Shown here: in pieces, positions 1-7,099 of the stretch
How positions within the stretch are numbered: the first letter of the stretch is position 1
Layout: each line of letters begins with the position of its first letter
NCBI GenBank assembly: GCA_023229065.1
Contig: JALNZZ010000027.1
Span: forward strand, 1 to 18,528
Direction: 5' to 3'
DNA length: 18,528 bases
DNA from: Porticoccaceae bacterium
GTDB taxonomy: Bacteria; Pseudomonadota; Gammaproteobacteria; Pseudomonadales; Porticoccaceae
Position numbers and translations under genes: made by a program
Notes under the pieces: model-generated
Database searches by the model: none
Told to the model about the DNA's origin: nothing
What the model saw: only the letters and a program-made list of their open reading frames with translations

Positions 1-771
1 ATGTTGCCTTCGGTAGCAAATGCGCAGGCCGTTACCGAGACAGAGGTAGTTATTCCCACACCCGATGGCGAGGCAGATTGCTACTTTGTCCACCCCGTCA
101 GCGGCAGTCACGCCGGGGTGGTGATCTGGCCGGATATCCTTGGGCTGCGTTCGGCTTTTCGCGCTTTAGGGCGCCGCTTGGCGGAGTCGGGCTATTCGGT
201 GTTGGTGGTCAATCCCTTCTATCGAAGTGCACCAGCACCTGTGGTGCCTGAGGGTGCCAGCTTTCAGGATCCGGATGTACGCAGTGTGGTTATGGCATTG
301 CGTGGGGAGCTGACAACGGATGCTCAGCGTGTCGATGCCCGAGCCTTTGTCGGTTATCTGGATGCTCATCCCGCCGTTGATAGCCGCCGTAGAATAGGCG
401 TGATGGGTTACTGTATGGGCGGTCCGATCGTAATGCGGGCGGCGGCCGAGCTGCCGGAGCGGGTTGGTGCTGCAGCCTCTTTTCATGGTGGAGGGCTGGC
501 TACGGATGATGAGGATAGTCCGCACCTGTTGATCCCTGCTATGACGGCAGATTTTCTGATCGCTGTAGCCGAAAATGATCATGAACGAGCGCCGAAGGTA
601 AACGAGGTTCTGCGTCAAGCTTTTGCCGAGGCGAATCTCAATGCCGAGATAGAGGTGTACGAGGGTGCGCTGCACGGCTGGTGCGTGCCGGACTCACCGG
701 TATACGATAAGGCGCAGGCAGAGCGAGCCTGGCAGCGGTTGCTGGCGCTCTTCGAACGTAAACTGGGGTAA
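1..771 (+). CDS. Dienelactone hydrolase family protein, 5'-truncated by the window edge
   Basis: Alpha/beta hydrolase of the dienelactone hydrolase family. Characterised members open dienelactones to maleylacetate in (chloro)catechol degradation, but many relatives have other ester substrates. The nucleophile motif GYCMGG places Cys at residue 138 of the visible frame. Asp193 (ENDHERAP) and His225 (ALHGWC) complete a Cys-Asp-His triad as in the family. The frame is open to base 1. The first visible residues, MLPSVANAQA followed by VTETEV, look like the end of a signal peptide with an AQA cleavage site, so the true start probably lies upstream and this ATG is internal. If so, the enzyme is exported, which is unusual for the classical cytoplasmic enzyme. 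It converges on the Rieske gene ending at 928. Family assignment is firm; substrate and exact N-terminus are not. Confidence 0.85.
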   Translation: MLPSVANAQAVTETEVVIPTPDGEADCYFVHPVSGSHAGVVIWPDILGLRSAFRALGRRLAESGYSVLVVNPFYRSAPAPVVPEGASFQDPDVRSVVMALRGELTTDAQRVDARAFVGYLDAHPAVDSRRRIGVMGYCMGGPIVMRAAAELPERVGAAASFHGGGLATDDEDSPHLLIPAMTADFLIAVAENDHERAPKVNEVLRQAFAEANLNAEIEVYEGALHGWCVPDSPVYDKAQAERAWQRLLALFERKLG

Positions 772-798
772 TTGCTAGGTTTCCTTTGCCAGTCTGTA

Positions 799-820
799 TT
801 GCAACCCCTTTGCGTTGCAA
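799..820. repeat. Small inverted repeat downstream of the dienelactone hydrolase gene
   Basis: The arms TTGCAAC (799-805) and GTTGCAA (814-820) are perfect complements around an 8-base spacer. The repeat lies 27 bases after the hydrolase stop and directly beside the larger hairpin at 825-866. It could be the first part of a two-hairpin transcription end region between convergent genes. No T-tract follows it. Confidence 0.45.
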
Positions 821-824
821 ACCG

Positions 825-866
825 TGCACCATTCTCTTAACCGAGGTTGACTCAGAGAATGGTGCA
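825..866. terminator. Perfect 13-bp hairpin between convergent genes, without T-tract
   Basis: The arms TGCACCATTCTCT (825-837) and AGAGAATGGTGCA (854-866) match perfectly across a 16-base loop. The loop itself contains AACC-GA-GGTT (839-848), so the structure can form a nested hairpin. It lies between the stops of two convergent genes (771 and 928), the expected place for a bidirectional terminator. No run of T follows on either strand, so it is not a classical intrinsic terminator. A protein-binding or RNA-processing site is an alternative. Confidence 0.5.
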
Positions 867-927
867 TATCAGCTGCAGTAAAGGGCTTTTGTCGCGGTGC
901 TGCTCCAAGAGGGTTGGGCCACTAAGC

Positions 928-2256
928 TCAGCTGGTCGAAGCTGGACGGCGTTTAGCTAAATAGTCGTTGAGTACTTCGTGGAAGCGTCGCACTCGGCGC
1001 TCCTGGTGGCTCAGGTAGGCATCGTCATAAGCGCGTGAATGAAAGCCCAGTTGCTGGCCTACTGCGATACTCAGATCCTGATCGGCAACAAAACCGGCAC
1101 TTTTTTCTCCGTGTTTGAAAACATCGTGTTCAGCTGGCTCCAGCTTGCCACCAATACCTGCAGCGCTGTAGGCGACTTCCTCTCTTCCTGGCACTTTGGG
1201 TACGAAGAACCAGTGATCGAAGTAGCATTTTTCCGGGTCTTTGGGATGGGGTTGGGGGCGGAGGATCTGAAAGCCCTCGGCACTCATGGTGAGTGACAGA
1301 TTGGGGAACAGGGTGTAATGGTGGAAGTCAGTGAGCTGGTCGTCACTCAGCTTGTCGTAGTGAACGTTGCCCCGCTTAGGGCCCAGACGGCGCTTTTGCT
1401 GCTGCAGGGCCAGGCGGATTTCGCGCGGTTTGTCGACAAAGTCCTGGGGGTCCAGCTCCCACTCCTTCATGATCTCGGCCAGCGGCTCCTGAATGGTCTG
1501 ACTACCGGCACTGTAAGCAGGCAGCCCTCCTTTCATCTGCATCCGGTTGTGTCCTGACTGGTACAACTCAAAGACAGTTTCGCGGTAGTCGTCTTCGATC
1601 ATGCTGTTGAGCTCGGTGTGCAGTGTTGGCAGGTGGTAGGATTCATTGAAGTTATCCTGGATGACCTTCCAGTTGCACTCCACTTCCACAGTCATGTATT
1701 GAACGCGGACCATATTTTCCATGTCGTATACGGCCAGCTGATCGGCCACCACACCCAGATAGTCGCGCACGCTGGTGGCGTCGGGGTCCATGTTGAACCA
1801 GACGAAGCCGCCCCAGGTTTCGCAGGGAATCTCTTTCAGATTCCGCTTGCCGCAGGGGTTTCCCTGGGGAAAGTCTTCCGGGTTTTGTGCTTGGCGGAGC
1901 TGCCCCTTACTGTCGAAGGTCCAGCCGTGGTAACTGCAGACTATCTTGGGTAAGTGTGCCTCTTCTACTCGCACCAGGCGGTTGCCGCGATGGGGGCACA
2001 CATTGTAATAAGCGCGGATCACGCCATCTTCGCCCCGGGTCATGAGAATTGACTCACGCCCAATATCGTGGGTGACGACATCACCTGGATTCTCTAGTTG
2101 GGCGGTAAGGGCGCCGATATGCCATACCTTCGTCCACATGGCTTCCCACTCTTGCGCCATGAATGCGTGATCATGGTAGCGCTCTCCACTCATCGGGTCG
2201 CCGCGGAGAAGCGGCTCTTTGACCAGCTCTGCCGCTGTTTTTTCAGCAATATTCAT
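928..2256 (-). CDS. Rieske ring-hydroxylating oxygenase, alpha subunit (first of two)
   Basis: Catalytic alpha subunit of a Rieske non-heme iron oxygenase, which uses electrons from a partner reductase and O2 to hydroxylate or demethylate its substrate. The 442-residue product has the Rieske 2Fe-2S motif C-x-H-x17-C-x2-H at Cys87, His89, Cys107 and His110. The mononuclear iron site is in DNFNESYHLPTLH: His208 and His213, with Asp394 in DQDLSIAVGQQLGF as the likely third ligand. Glu205 stands where naphthalene dioxygenase has its bridging Asp; Glu is known at this place in carnitine oxygenase CntA. No beta subunit, ferredoxin or reductase gene is nearby, suggesting an alpha-only oxygenase fed by a distant reductase. 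The start ATG has AGGGGGG a few bases upstream. It lies downstream of a related oxygenase gene on the same strand. Substrate unknown. Confidence 0.92.
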   Translation of the reverse strand: MNIAEKTAAELVKEPLLRGDPMSGERYHDHAFMAQEWEAMWTKVWHIGALTAQLENPGDVVTHDIGRESILMTRGEDGVIRAYYNVCPHRGNRLVRVEEAHLPKIVCSYHGWTFDSKGQLRQAQNPEDFPQGNPCGKRNLKEIPCETWGGFVWFNMDPDATSVRDYLGVVADQLAVYDMENMVRVQYMTVEVECNWKVIQDNFNESYHLPTLHTELNSMIEDDYRETVFELYQSGHNRMQMKGGLPAYSAGSQTIQEPLAEIMKEWELDPQDFVDKPREIRLALQQQKRRLGPKRGNVHYDKLSDDQLTDFHHYTLFPNLSLTMSAEGFQILRPQPHPKDPEKCYFDHWFFVPKVPGREEVAYSAAGIGGKLEPAEHDVFKHGEKSAGFVADQDLSIAVGQQLGFHSRAYDDAYLSHQERRVRRFHEVLNDYLAKRRPASTS

Positions 2257-2444
2257 ATTTGATACCCCCCTATAGATTGAGCTCTTTCCAGGTCATGGTG
2301 GGTAAGCATTCGGTAGTTGTCAAGAACGGGAGTCTGGTGCTCACGGGTGTCAATGATGGCTGAAAAAGGATCAGGATTTATTACTTTCCTTAGTCTTGAA
2401 ACCTTGATTGATGTCGATGATTTTTATTAAGAATTTGAGTTATA

Positions 2445-2450
2445 AGTATA
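2445..2450 (-). promoter_or_regulatory. Possible -10 element in an AT-rich tract upstream of the first Rieske gene
   Basis: On the minus strand this reads TATACT, five of six consensus bases, inside a strikingly AT-rich stretch (about 2400-2460) unlike the GC-rich genes around it. No good -35 hexamer lies at the usual distance. A transcript from here would have a leader of roughly 180 bases before the gene starting at 2256. A perfect TTGACA exists nearer the gene (minus strand, 2323-2318) but has no convincing -10. The rest of the 2257-2539 gap holds no gene. Confidence 0.3.
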
Positions 2451-2481
2451 TTTTTAAGTTTGGCGTAGAGATAAGAACTTG

Positions 2482-2520
2482 GCTGTCTACCCTAACAATT
2501 ACTGAGCTAAGGTAGACAGC
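2482..2520. terminator. Perfect 10-bp hairpin after the second Rieske gene, without T-tract
   Basis: The arms GCTGTCTACC (2482-2491) and GGTAGACAGC (2511-2520) are perfect complements with a 19-base loop. The hairpin starts about 20 bases past the stop codon of the upstream oxygenase gene (2540) and precedes the AT-rich promoter-like region of the next one. This position suits a terminator or 3' mRNA stabilising hairpin separating the two oxygenase genes. No T-run follows, so an operator for the downstream gene is also possible. Confidence 0.45.
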
Positions 2521-2539
2521 GTACTCTGGTCCTAGGTTG

Positions 2540-3907
2540 TCAGTCCTCCAGGTAGCGATCTACCGTAGCGTGCAGGTGACGGATGCGCACTTCCTGATAG
2601 TTACCCAGGGTTTGGCCGCGTTTCTTGGCGGTGTAAAAACCCAGTTGCTGGAGCCCCATGTTGTTGGTGTCCTGGTCGTAGACCTCAGCCATGCCCGGAT
2701 CCAGCTCGGGAACAGTAGTGTAGGAGTCCTCAATACCAATACGGATGGGCTCCGGGGGGCTCGGACGCTCACCTGAGCGGGGTACAGGACGCAGGAAGAT
2801 CAGATCGAAGAGGCTCTTGTCGGGGTCCATACCCAGAGGGCGGAAGCGGTAAATCATCGGCAGGGACAGGCCCGGGAACAAAAACATGTTGGGGAACAGG
2901 GTGTATTCCATGGTGTCGATGATTTCGGCGTCGGTCAGATCGCCGACTTCAATATCCATAGCGGCGAACTGTTTGCGCAGCATCTCCGCCAGGGTGTTGC
3001 GGGCGGTACCGCCCTCTGGTACCTGAACGGGGTTGTTCATGGAGCCGTCACCTACCAACGCCATATCCAGGCGCTCCTGCTCACTCAGCTCTCGGCCAAT
3101 GACCGGGTCGGGCACCGTAGTGAGGTTGTAGAAGCGGGAGAGGTGATCGCCAAGAATGTCGTACTGAGTGCTCGGGCTAGAGGAGCTGCCGATCAGTTGT
3201 GGGTGTACCGTTTGGGTGTGGTAGTTCTCCAAAAAGGCTTCAGCCGCCGCTTTCCAGTTGCAGGGCAGCTCTTTCTGGACATGCACGGCGATATAGCGGT
3301 CGGCCAGGTTCCAGCGCTTGAAGTGATCGTCCAGCGGGGCAATATATTCTTTCAATGGCTTGGCATCGGGGTCCATATTGATGAAGACGAAGCCGCCCCA
3401 GGTCTCCACTTTCAGCTCAGGCAAGTGCAAGTCTTCGGCTTTGACATGCTCAAAGTCCCAGGCGTTGGGGATCTTTTTCAGGCTGCCGTCAAGATTCCAG
3501 GTCCAGCCGTGAAATGGGCAGGTTAGCTGGGAAACCGCTCCCTGAGTGTCGGAGTGGAAAAACTTGGTGCCCCGGTGCAAGCAGGAGTTGTAGAACGCCT
3601 TGATAGAGCCTTCGTCGGTGCGTACCACGACGATAGAGTACTGTCCCACGTCATAAACGGTGTAGTCACCGGGCTCGGGAATATGCTCCTCGCGGCAGGC
3701 CCACTGCCATACCCTGGACCACATTTTGTCCATTTCCTTCTGGAAAAACTCCCGCGACGTGTAACGAGAGAAATCGATATCCTCGGTGCCGAGAAATTTG
3801 TAGGATTCGAAGTCGAGCGGATAAGGCACCTTCTCGTTGGTCTTCTCCAGAATTTCCTGAACGCTGGGGCCAGGGGAGTTCATTGCAAAGGCGGGAATAT
3901 TTGTCAT
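2540..3907 (-). CDS. Rieske ring-hydroxylating oxygenase, alpha subunit (second of two)
   Basis: A 455-residue Rieske oxygenase alpha subunit, clearly related to the gene downstream. Both share ETWGGFV, NMDPDA, a CNWK block and a C-terminal DQD...QQLGF segment. The Rieske ligands are Cys109, His111, Cys130 and His133, spaced C-x-H-x18-C-x2-H. The iron site is ENYHTQTVH, with His230, His235 and probably Asp413. Glu227 occupies the bridging-Asp position. The start at 3907 (MTNIPAF) is preferred over one 14 codons upstream because AAAAGGAGC lies just before it at good spacing. Upstream is a 229-base gap with promoter-like sequences and a 13-bp palindrome, then the importer genes on the same strand. 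Sequence does not reveal the substrate; aromatic compounds or N-methylated amines are both possible. Confidence 0.92.
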   Translation of the reverse strand: MTNIPAFAMNSPGPSVQEILEKTNEKVPYPLDFESYKFLGTEDIDFSRYTSREFFQKEMDKMWSRVWQWACREEHIPEPGDYTVYDVGQYSIVVVRTDEGSIKAFYNSCLHRGTKFFHSDTQGAVSQLTCPFHGWTWNLDGSLKKIPNAWDFEHVKAEDLHLPELKVETWGGFVFINMDPDAKPLKEYIAPLDDHFKRWNLADRYIAVHVQKELPCNWKAAAEAFLENYHTQTVHPQLIGSSSSPSTQYDILGDHLSRFYNLTTVPDPVIGRELSEQERLDMALVGDGSMNNPVQVPEGGTARNTLAEMLRKQFAAMDIEVGDLTDAEIIDTMEYTLFPNMFLFPGLSLPMIYRFRPLGMDPDKSLFDLIFLRPVPRSGERPSPPEPIRIGIEDSYTTVPELDPGMAEVYDQDTNNMGLQQLGFYTAKKRGQTLGNYQEVRIRHLHATVDRYLED

Positions 3908-4004
3908 AGGAAAGCTCCTTTTAGATATTCTGATAAGGAAGCATCTCAACTTGAAGAGATACGTTTGAAGCGTATAGCCCTGAGTGCTTTATAGTGTATA
4001 TCAA

Positions 4005-4017
4005 ATAGGCGGCCTAT
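4005..4017. promoter_or_regulatory. Palindromic operator candidate upstream of the Rieske pair
   Basis: ATAGGC-G-GCCTAT is a perfect inverted repeat with a one-base centre, about 100 bases upstream of the oxygenase start at 3907. On the minus strand it sits just before TGATATACA, which resembles an extended -10 element, and it would fall inside the -35/-10 spacer. This is a typical place for a repressor or a MerR-type activator to bind. The binding protein is unknown and no regulator gene is adjacent. Confidence 0.4.
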
Positions 4018-4060
4018 AGCCTAGCCCTCCTGGCCATGAAAACAGAGGTCCCTTGAGCTT

Positions 4061-4066
4061 TGTCAA
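4061..4066 (-). promoter_or_regulatory. Perfect -35-like hexamer upstream of the second Rieske gene
   Basis: The minus strand reads TTGACA here, the consensus sigma-70 -35 hexamer. The best -10 partner is weak: TTTCAT at 4041-4036, with a 19-base spacer. If used, transcription would begin about 120 bases upstream of the oxygenase start and run through the palindrome at 4005-4017. Confidence 0.3.
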
Positions 4067-4136
4067 TAAAATAGTGACTTGAAGGGGGGAGTTGCTCGAT
4101 TCATTATTGGACGGCGCTCAGGAGCCCGAAAACTCT

Positions 4137-4790
4137 TTACCCCGGCAGCACCAGCCGTCGCTCCAGCCAGCGGGCGGCAACTACGACCACCGAAACCATC
4201 GCCAGGTACACCGCCCCGGCTAACAGGTAGGCCTTGAAGAACTGGAAGTTGCGAATGGCGAGGTCCTGTATCTGGGCAAAGAACTCGGTGTACTGAATCA
4301 GGAAGGCCACGGAGCTATCCTTGAGGTTGAGGATGGCCTGGTTGGTGAGAGCGGGCACCGACAGGCGCAGCACCTGCGGCAGGGTGATCAGGGTGAACAC
4401 TTGCAGGGCACTGAACCCCTGGGCTCGAGCGGCTTCCAGCTCATCCTGGTCGAGGCCGCGATAGGCCGTCATCAGGTAGCGGGCATTGTAGGCCGATACG
4501 TTCATGGTGAAGCCGATCACTGCCACCGCCAGCGGTGACAGGCGCAACCCCCACTGCGGCAAGCCGTAATACATCAGAAACAGCAAGACGATCAGGGGTG
4601 TTCCGATAAAGAATGAAATATAGCTCTCAGTGAGGCGGCGGCACAGCCGGCTCTGGCTGAGGGTGAGGTAGAAAACACCGATACCGCCCACCAGGCCGGT
4701 GAGAGTAACGATAGTAGCCAGCAACAGGGTGTTGCCAAGCCCTGCGAGGATTTGTGGACCAAAGTCCACCACTTGCTGGAGAAAGGTCAT
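4137..4790 (-). CDS. Polar amino acid ABC transporter permease (second permease)
   Basis: Inner-membrane permease of the polar amino acid uptake (HisMQ/GlnP) family, 217 residues, with about five hydrophobic segments. The EAA loop that docks with the ATPase is visible around residues 111-140 (LEAARAQGF at 118-126, then a LPQVLR stretch). It is the last gene of a four-gene importer set on the minus strand, 42 bases after the ATPase gene, and is expected to pair with the other permease as a heterodimer. After its stop there is only a small imperfect hairpin (4112-4128) with no T-tract, so read-through into the oxygenase genes is conceivable. Ligand unknown; the family carries polar amino acids, opines and ectoine-like solutes. 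Confidence 0.9.
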   Translation of the reverse strand: MTFLQQVVDFGPQILAGLGNTLLLATIVTLTGLVGGIGVFYLTLSQSRLCRRLTESYISFFIGTPLIVLLFLMYYGLPQWGLRLSPLAVAVIGFTMNVSAYNARYLMTAYRGLDQDELEAARAQGFSALQVFTLITLPQVLRLSVPALTNQAILNLKDSSVAFLIQYTEFFAQIQDLAIRNFQFFKAYLLAGAVYLAMVSVVVVAARWLERRLVLPG

Positions 4791-4832
4791 GCCACCGCAT
4801 CCCAGCCAGGCTGTTGCTGTTTGGCTCCGGGC

Positions 4833-5579
4833 TTAGAGCGGGTTGTCATCGCGCGCCTCCTGGCTGAAAAAGGCGCGGATGCGGGGGTCGGCGTGGTCAT
4901 CAAACAACTGCGCAGCCTCGCCTTCAGCACGAATCACTCCCTGGTCGAGGAACAGCACCCGTCCGCCTACCGAGCGCGCCAAAAACAGGTCGTGGGTGAC
5001 GCACAGCATGGATACATTGTCGCGACGCAGTTGCTTGATGACATTGATAATTTCCCGCGACATGAGCGGGTCGAGGGCAGAGGTGGGCTCATCGAAAAAC
5101 AGCACTGCCGGGTCCATTGCCAGGGCGCGGGCAATAGCCACCCGCTGCTTCTGGCCGCCGGACAGCTGTGCCGGGTACTTGTGATGGTGTTCGACCATGT
5201 TCATCCGGCGCAGCTCGTGTTTGGCTCGCTCCACTGCTTCATTAGTGGGCATACCGCGCAGTTTGCGCAGCCCAAGCGTCACGTTCTCGAGTGTGGTGAG
5301 GTGACGGTAGAGGGCAAAGTTCTGGAACACAAAACCGATGCGCTGACGCAGGGCGCGCACATCGGTATCGGGACGGGTGATGTCCTCACCGCGAAAGATT
5401 ATCTGCCCCGAGGTGGGGGTGGCGAGTCGATTCAAGCAGCGCAGCAGAGTGGACTTGCCGCATCCAGAGGGCCCCATGACGACCTTGAGCTCGCCTTCGT
5501 CGAGGTCGAGATCAATACCCTGGAGGACGGCCTTGCCATCGTATTCCATCACCAGGTTGCGGACTGTCAGTAGCGCCAC
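4833..5579 (-). CDS. Polar amino acid ABC transporter ATP-binding protein (GlnQ/HisP-like)
   Basis: Cytoplasmic ATPase that powers the importer. The 248 residues contain Walker A GPSGCGKST (36-44), Q-loop Gln86, signature LSGGQKQR from 139, Walker B VLFFDEP (159-165) and the switch His196 in CVTHD. Length and motifs are those of the GlnQ/HisP group, and all catalytic residues are present. It lies between the two permease genes, 13 bases downstream of the first, consistent with one operon. Confidence 0.94.
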   Translation of the reverse strand: MALLTVRNLVMEYDGKAVLQGIDLDLDEGELKVVMGPSGCGKSTLLRCLNRLATPTSGQIIFRGEDITRPDTDVRALRQRIGFVFQNFALYRHLTTLENVTLGLRKLRGMPTNEAVERAKHELRRMNMVEHHHKYPAQLSGGQKQRVAIARALAMDPAVLFFDEPTSALDPLMSREIINVIKQLRRDNVSMLCVTHDLFLARSVGGRVLFLDQGVIRAEGEAAQLFDDHADPRIRAFFSQEARDDNPL

Positions 5580-5592
5580 AGCTTTTTCTCCC

Positions 5593-6249
5593 TTAGCGCT
5601 CTTCGGTCAGGCCCGGTACGCGGTAGCGTCGCTCGAGAGCCCAAATCAGAGTGACCAGCAGTTTGTAGATGGCAAAGTACACCAGTCCTACGGCAAAGTA
5701 GATTTCCACCCCGCGCAGGGTGGCGGCAGAGAGCGCCATGGCCTGCTTCATCACCTCGGGAATTCCCACGGTGTAGGCGAAGGGCGAGTACTTCAGGACC
5801 GTGGTGAACTCATTGATCATGCCAGGCACGGCAAAACGTAACATCTGCGGCAGTTCGATGTAGAGCAGCGTCTGCAAACGGGTCATGCCCATCGCCTGGG
5901 CGGCCAGGATTTCACTGGGGTCTACCGAGGCGAGAGCACCGCGAAAGACCTCCCCGAGATAGGCGCCGGCGATCAACCCGAGGCTCAGCATCATCGATAC
6001 CAGTGGCGGCACTGAAATCCCGATACCTGGCAGGCCAAAAAAAACGATGAACAGCAATACCAGCACCGGGACACCGCGGAATACATATGTAAACAGGGTG
6101 AGCAGAAGGTCGAGTGGGCGCCAGCCCAAACGCGATAGCATAGCAATAGCGAGGCCTACCACCATGCCCGTCGCACTGCACAGCAAAGTGACGAGTACCG
6201 TATAGCCAGCGCCAGTGGCGAGAAGAATGAGAATATCCAGAAAGCTCAT
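5593..6249 (-). CDS. Polar amino acid ABC transporter permease (first permease)
   Basis: A 218-residue inner-membrane permease of the HisMQ/GlnP family, with strongly hydrophobic segments near residues 5-37, 48-72, 80-98 and 182-204. The EAA-type loop, EILAAQAMGM at 113-122 followed by ELPQMLR, contacts the ATPase. The frame is open about 50 codons further upstream, but that extension is Cys/Arg-rich and overlaps the binding-protein gene. The start at MSFLDILIL matches family length, although its ribosome site is weak. It follows the binding-protein gene after about 100 bases and precedes the ATPase by 13. It probably forms the channel with the permease at 4137-4790. Confidence 0.88.
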   Translation of the reverse strand: MSFLDILILLATGAGYTVLVTLLCSATGMVVGLAIAMLSRLGWRPLDLLLTLFTYVFRGVPVLVLLFIVFFGLPGIGISVPPLVSMMLSLGLIAGAYLGEVFRGALASVDPSEILAAQAMGMTRLQTLLYIELPQMLRFAVPGMINEFTTVLKYSPFAYTVGIPEVMKQAMALSAATLRGVEIYFAVGLVYFAIYKLLVTLIWALERRYRVPGLTEER

Positions 6250-6352
6250 CTGTCTCTGGCCGCGCTTTTCCGGGAGATTGGAGCGCCGCAGGTATACCGA
6301 GCAGAGAAGTGCACCGCTTGCACAAGCCCGATAGCAGCGGCTGACAAAAACA

Positions 6353-7099
6353 TCAGTTGAGCCACTTATCGATAATAGCCTGCAAGGCCTGTGGCGACAG
6401 TTCATCGCTCAGGTAGCGGTCGAAGTCCTCCCTCAGCTCTGAACCCTTGGGAAAGGCAAAACCAAAGCGGTCAAAGCCAGTGAACACGTAGGTGTCGCTT
6501 ATAGGCAGGCTCTTGCGGTACACCGAGGCGACTGTGCCGTCGAGAAAAGCAAGATCCAGATTGCCGTTCTGCAGGTCGGATAACACTTCATTGTAGGAAG
6601 GGTACATCTTGACCTGGCTGAGGCTGTAAATGCCCTTGGGTTCCAGATCATTCTTGATGAAATCACTGTAGGCCATGCCGCGAGGGTAGCCGATGGTGTA
6701 TTGGTTCAGCTCCACAAGGTCGTCAATGTGGATGTTACGACTGGTGAGGCTCACCAGATTCCAGGTGTTTTCCATATAGGGCTGCGAAAAATCCATCGCC
6801 TTGAGGCGTTCCTCGGTAATGGAAATAGCCGAGAAAGCGACGTCGGCCTGACGGCTGACGATGGCGCCGAGCATGCCCTGCCAGTCGTAAGCGGTAATGC
6901 GCAGGGTACAGCCTCTGGCTGCGCAGTAGCCCTCAAAGATTTCCAGGTCGAGGCCCTGGGTGCGGCCGTTTTCCTCATAGAGGTTAGGCGGCGATGCCGG
7001 TGATACCGCTACCCGGATGACATCGCTGGCATTCTGGTCTGCACAGCCCGCTGTCAGAAAAAGTAATAACGCGCTGATAAGAGTTATCAGTCTGAGCAT
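6353..7099 (-). CDS. Solute-binding protein of the polar amino acid ABC importer, probable lipoprotein
   Basis: Extracytoplasmic binding protein (SBP_bac_3 family), 248 residues, first gene of the importer set. The N-terminus MLRLITLISALLLFLTAGC is a signal peptide with a lipobox-like end and Cys19. The family block ITEERLKAMDFSQPYM supplies Arg98, which in HisJ-like proteins holds the ligand carboxylate. Asp187 in LDLAFLD is at the place that binds the alpha-amino group, so an amino-acid-like ligand is likely. An upstream in-frame extension of 39 codons overlaps the acyltransferase gene and lacks a signal sequence. AAGGGA before the ATG at 7099 supports the chosen start. The specific ligand cannot be read from sequence. 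Confidence 0.9.
   Translation of the reverse strand: MLRLITLISALLLFLTAGCADQNASDVIRVAVSPASPPNLYEENGRTQGLDLEIFEGYCAARGCTLRITAYDWQGMLGAIVSRQADVAFSAISITEERLKAMDFSQPYMENTWNLVSLTSRNIHIDDLVELNQYTIGYPRGMAYSDFIKNDLEPKGIYSLSQVKMYPSYNEVLSDLQNGNLDLAFLDGTVASVYRKSLPISDTYVFTGFDRFGFAFPKGSELREDFDRYLSDELSPQALQAIIDKWLN

Noticed and set aside
4112..4128. Hairpin after the last importer gene as an intrinsic terminator
   Set aside because: The stem is only four continuous pairs with a bulge, and no T-tract follows; support is too weak for a feature.
4752..5573. Long open frame on the plus strand opposite the ABC permease and ATPase
   Set aside because: It lies antisense to two intact importer genes whose motifs are complete; its protein shows no recognisable domain and reflects GC-rich codon bias.
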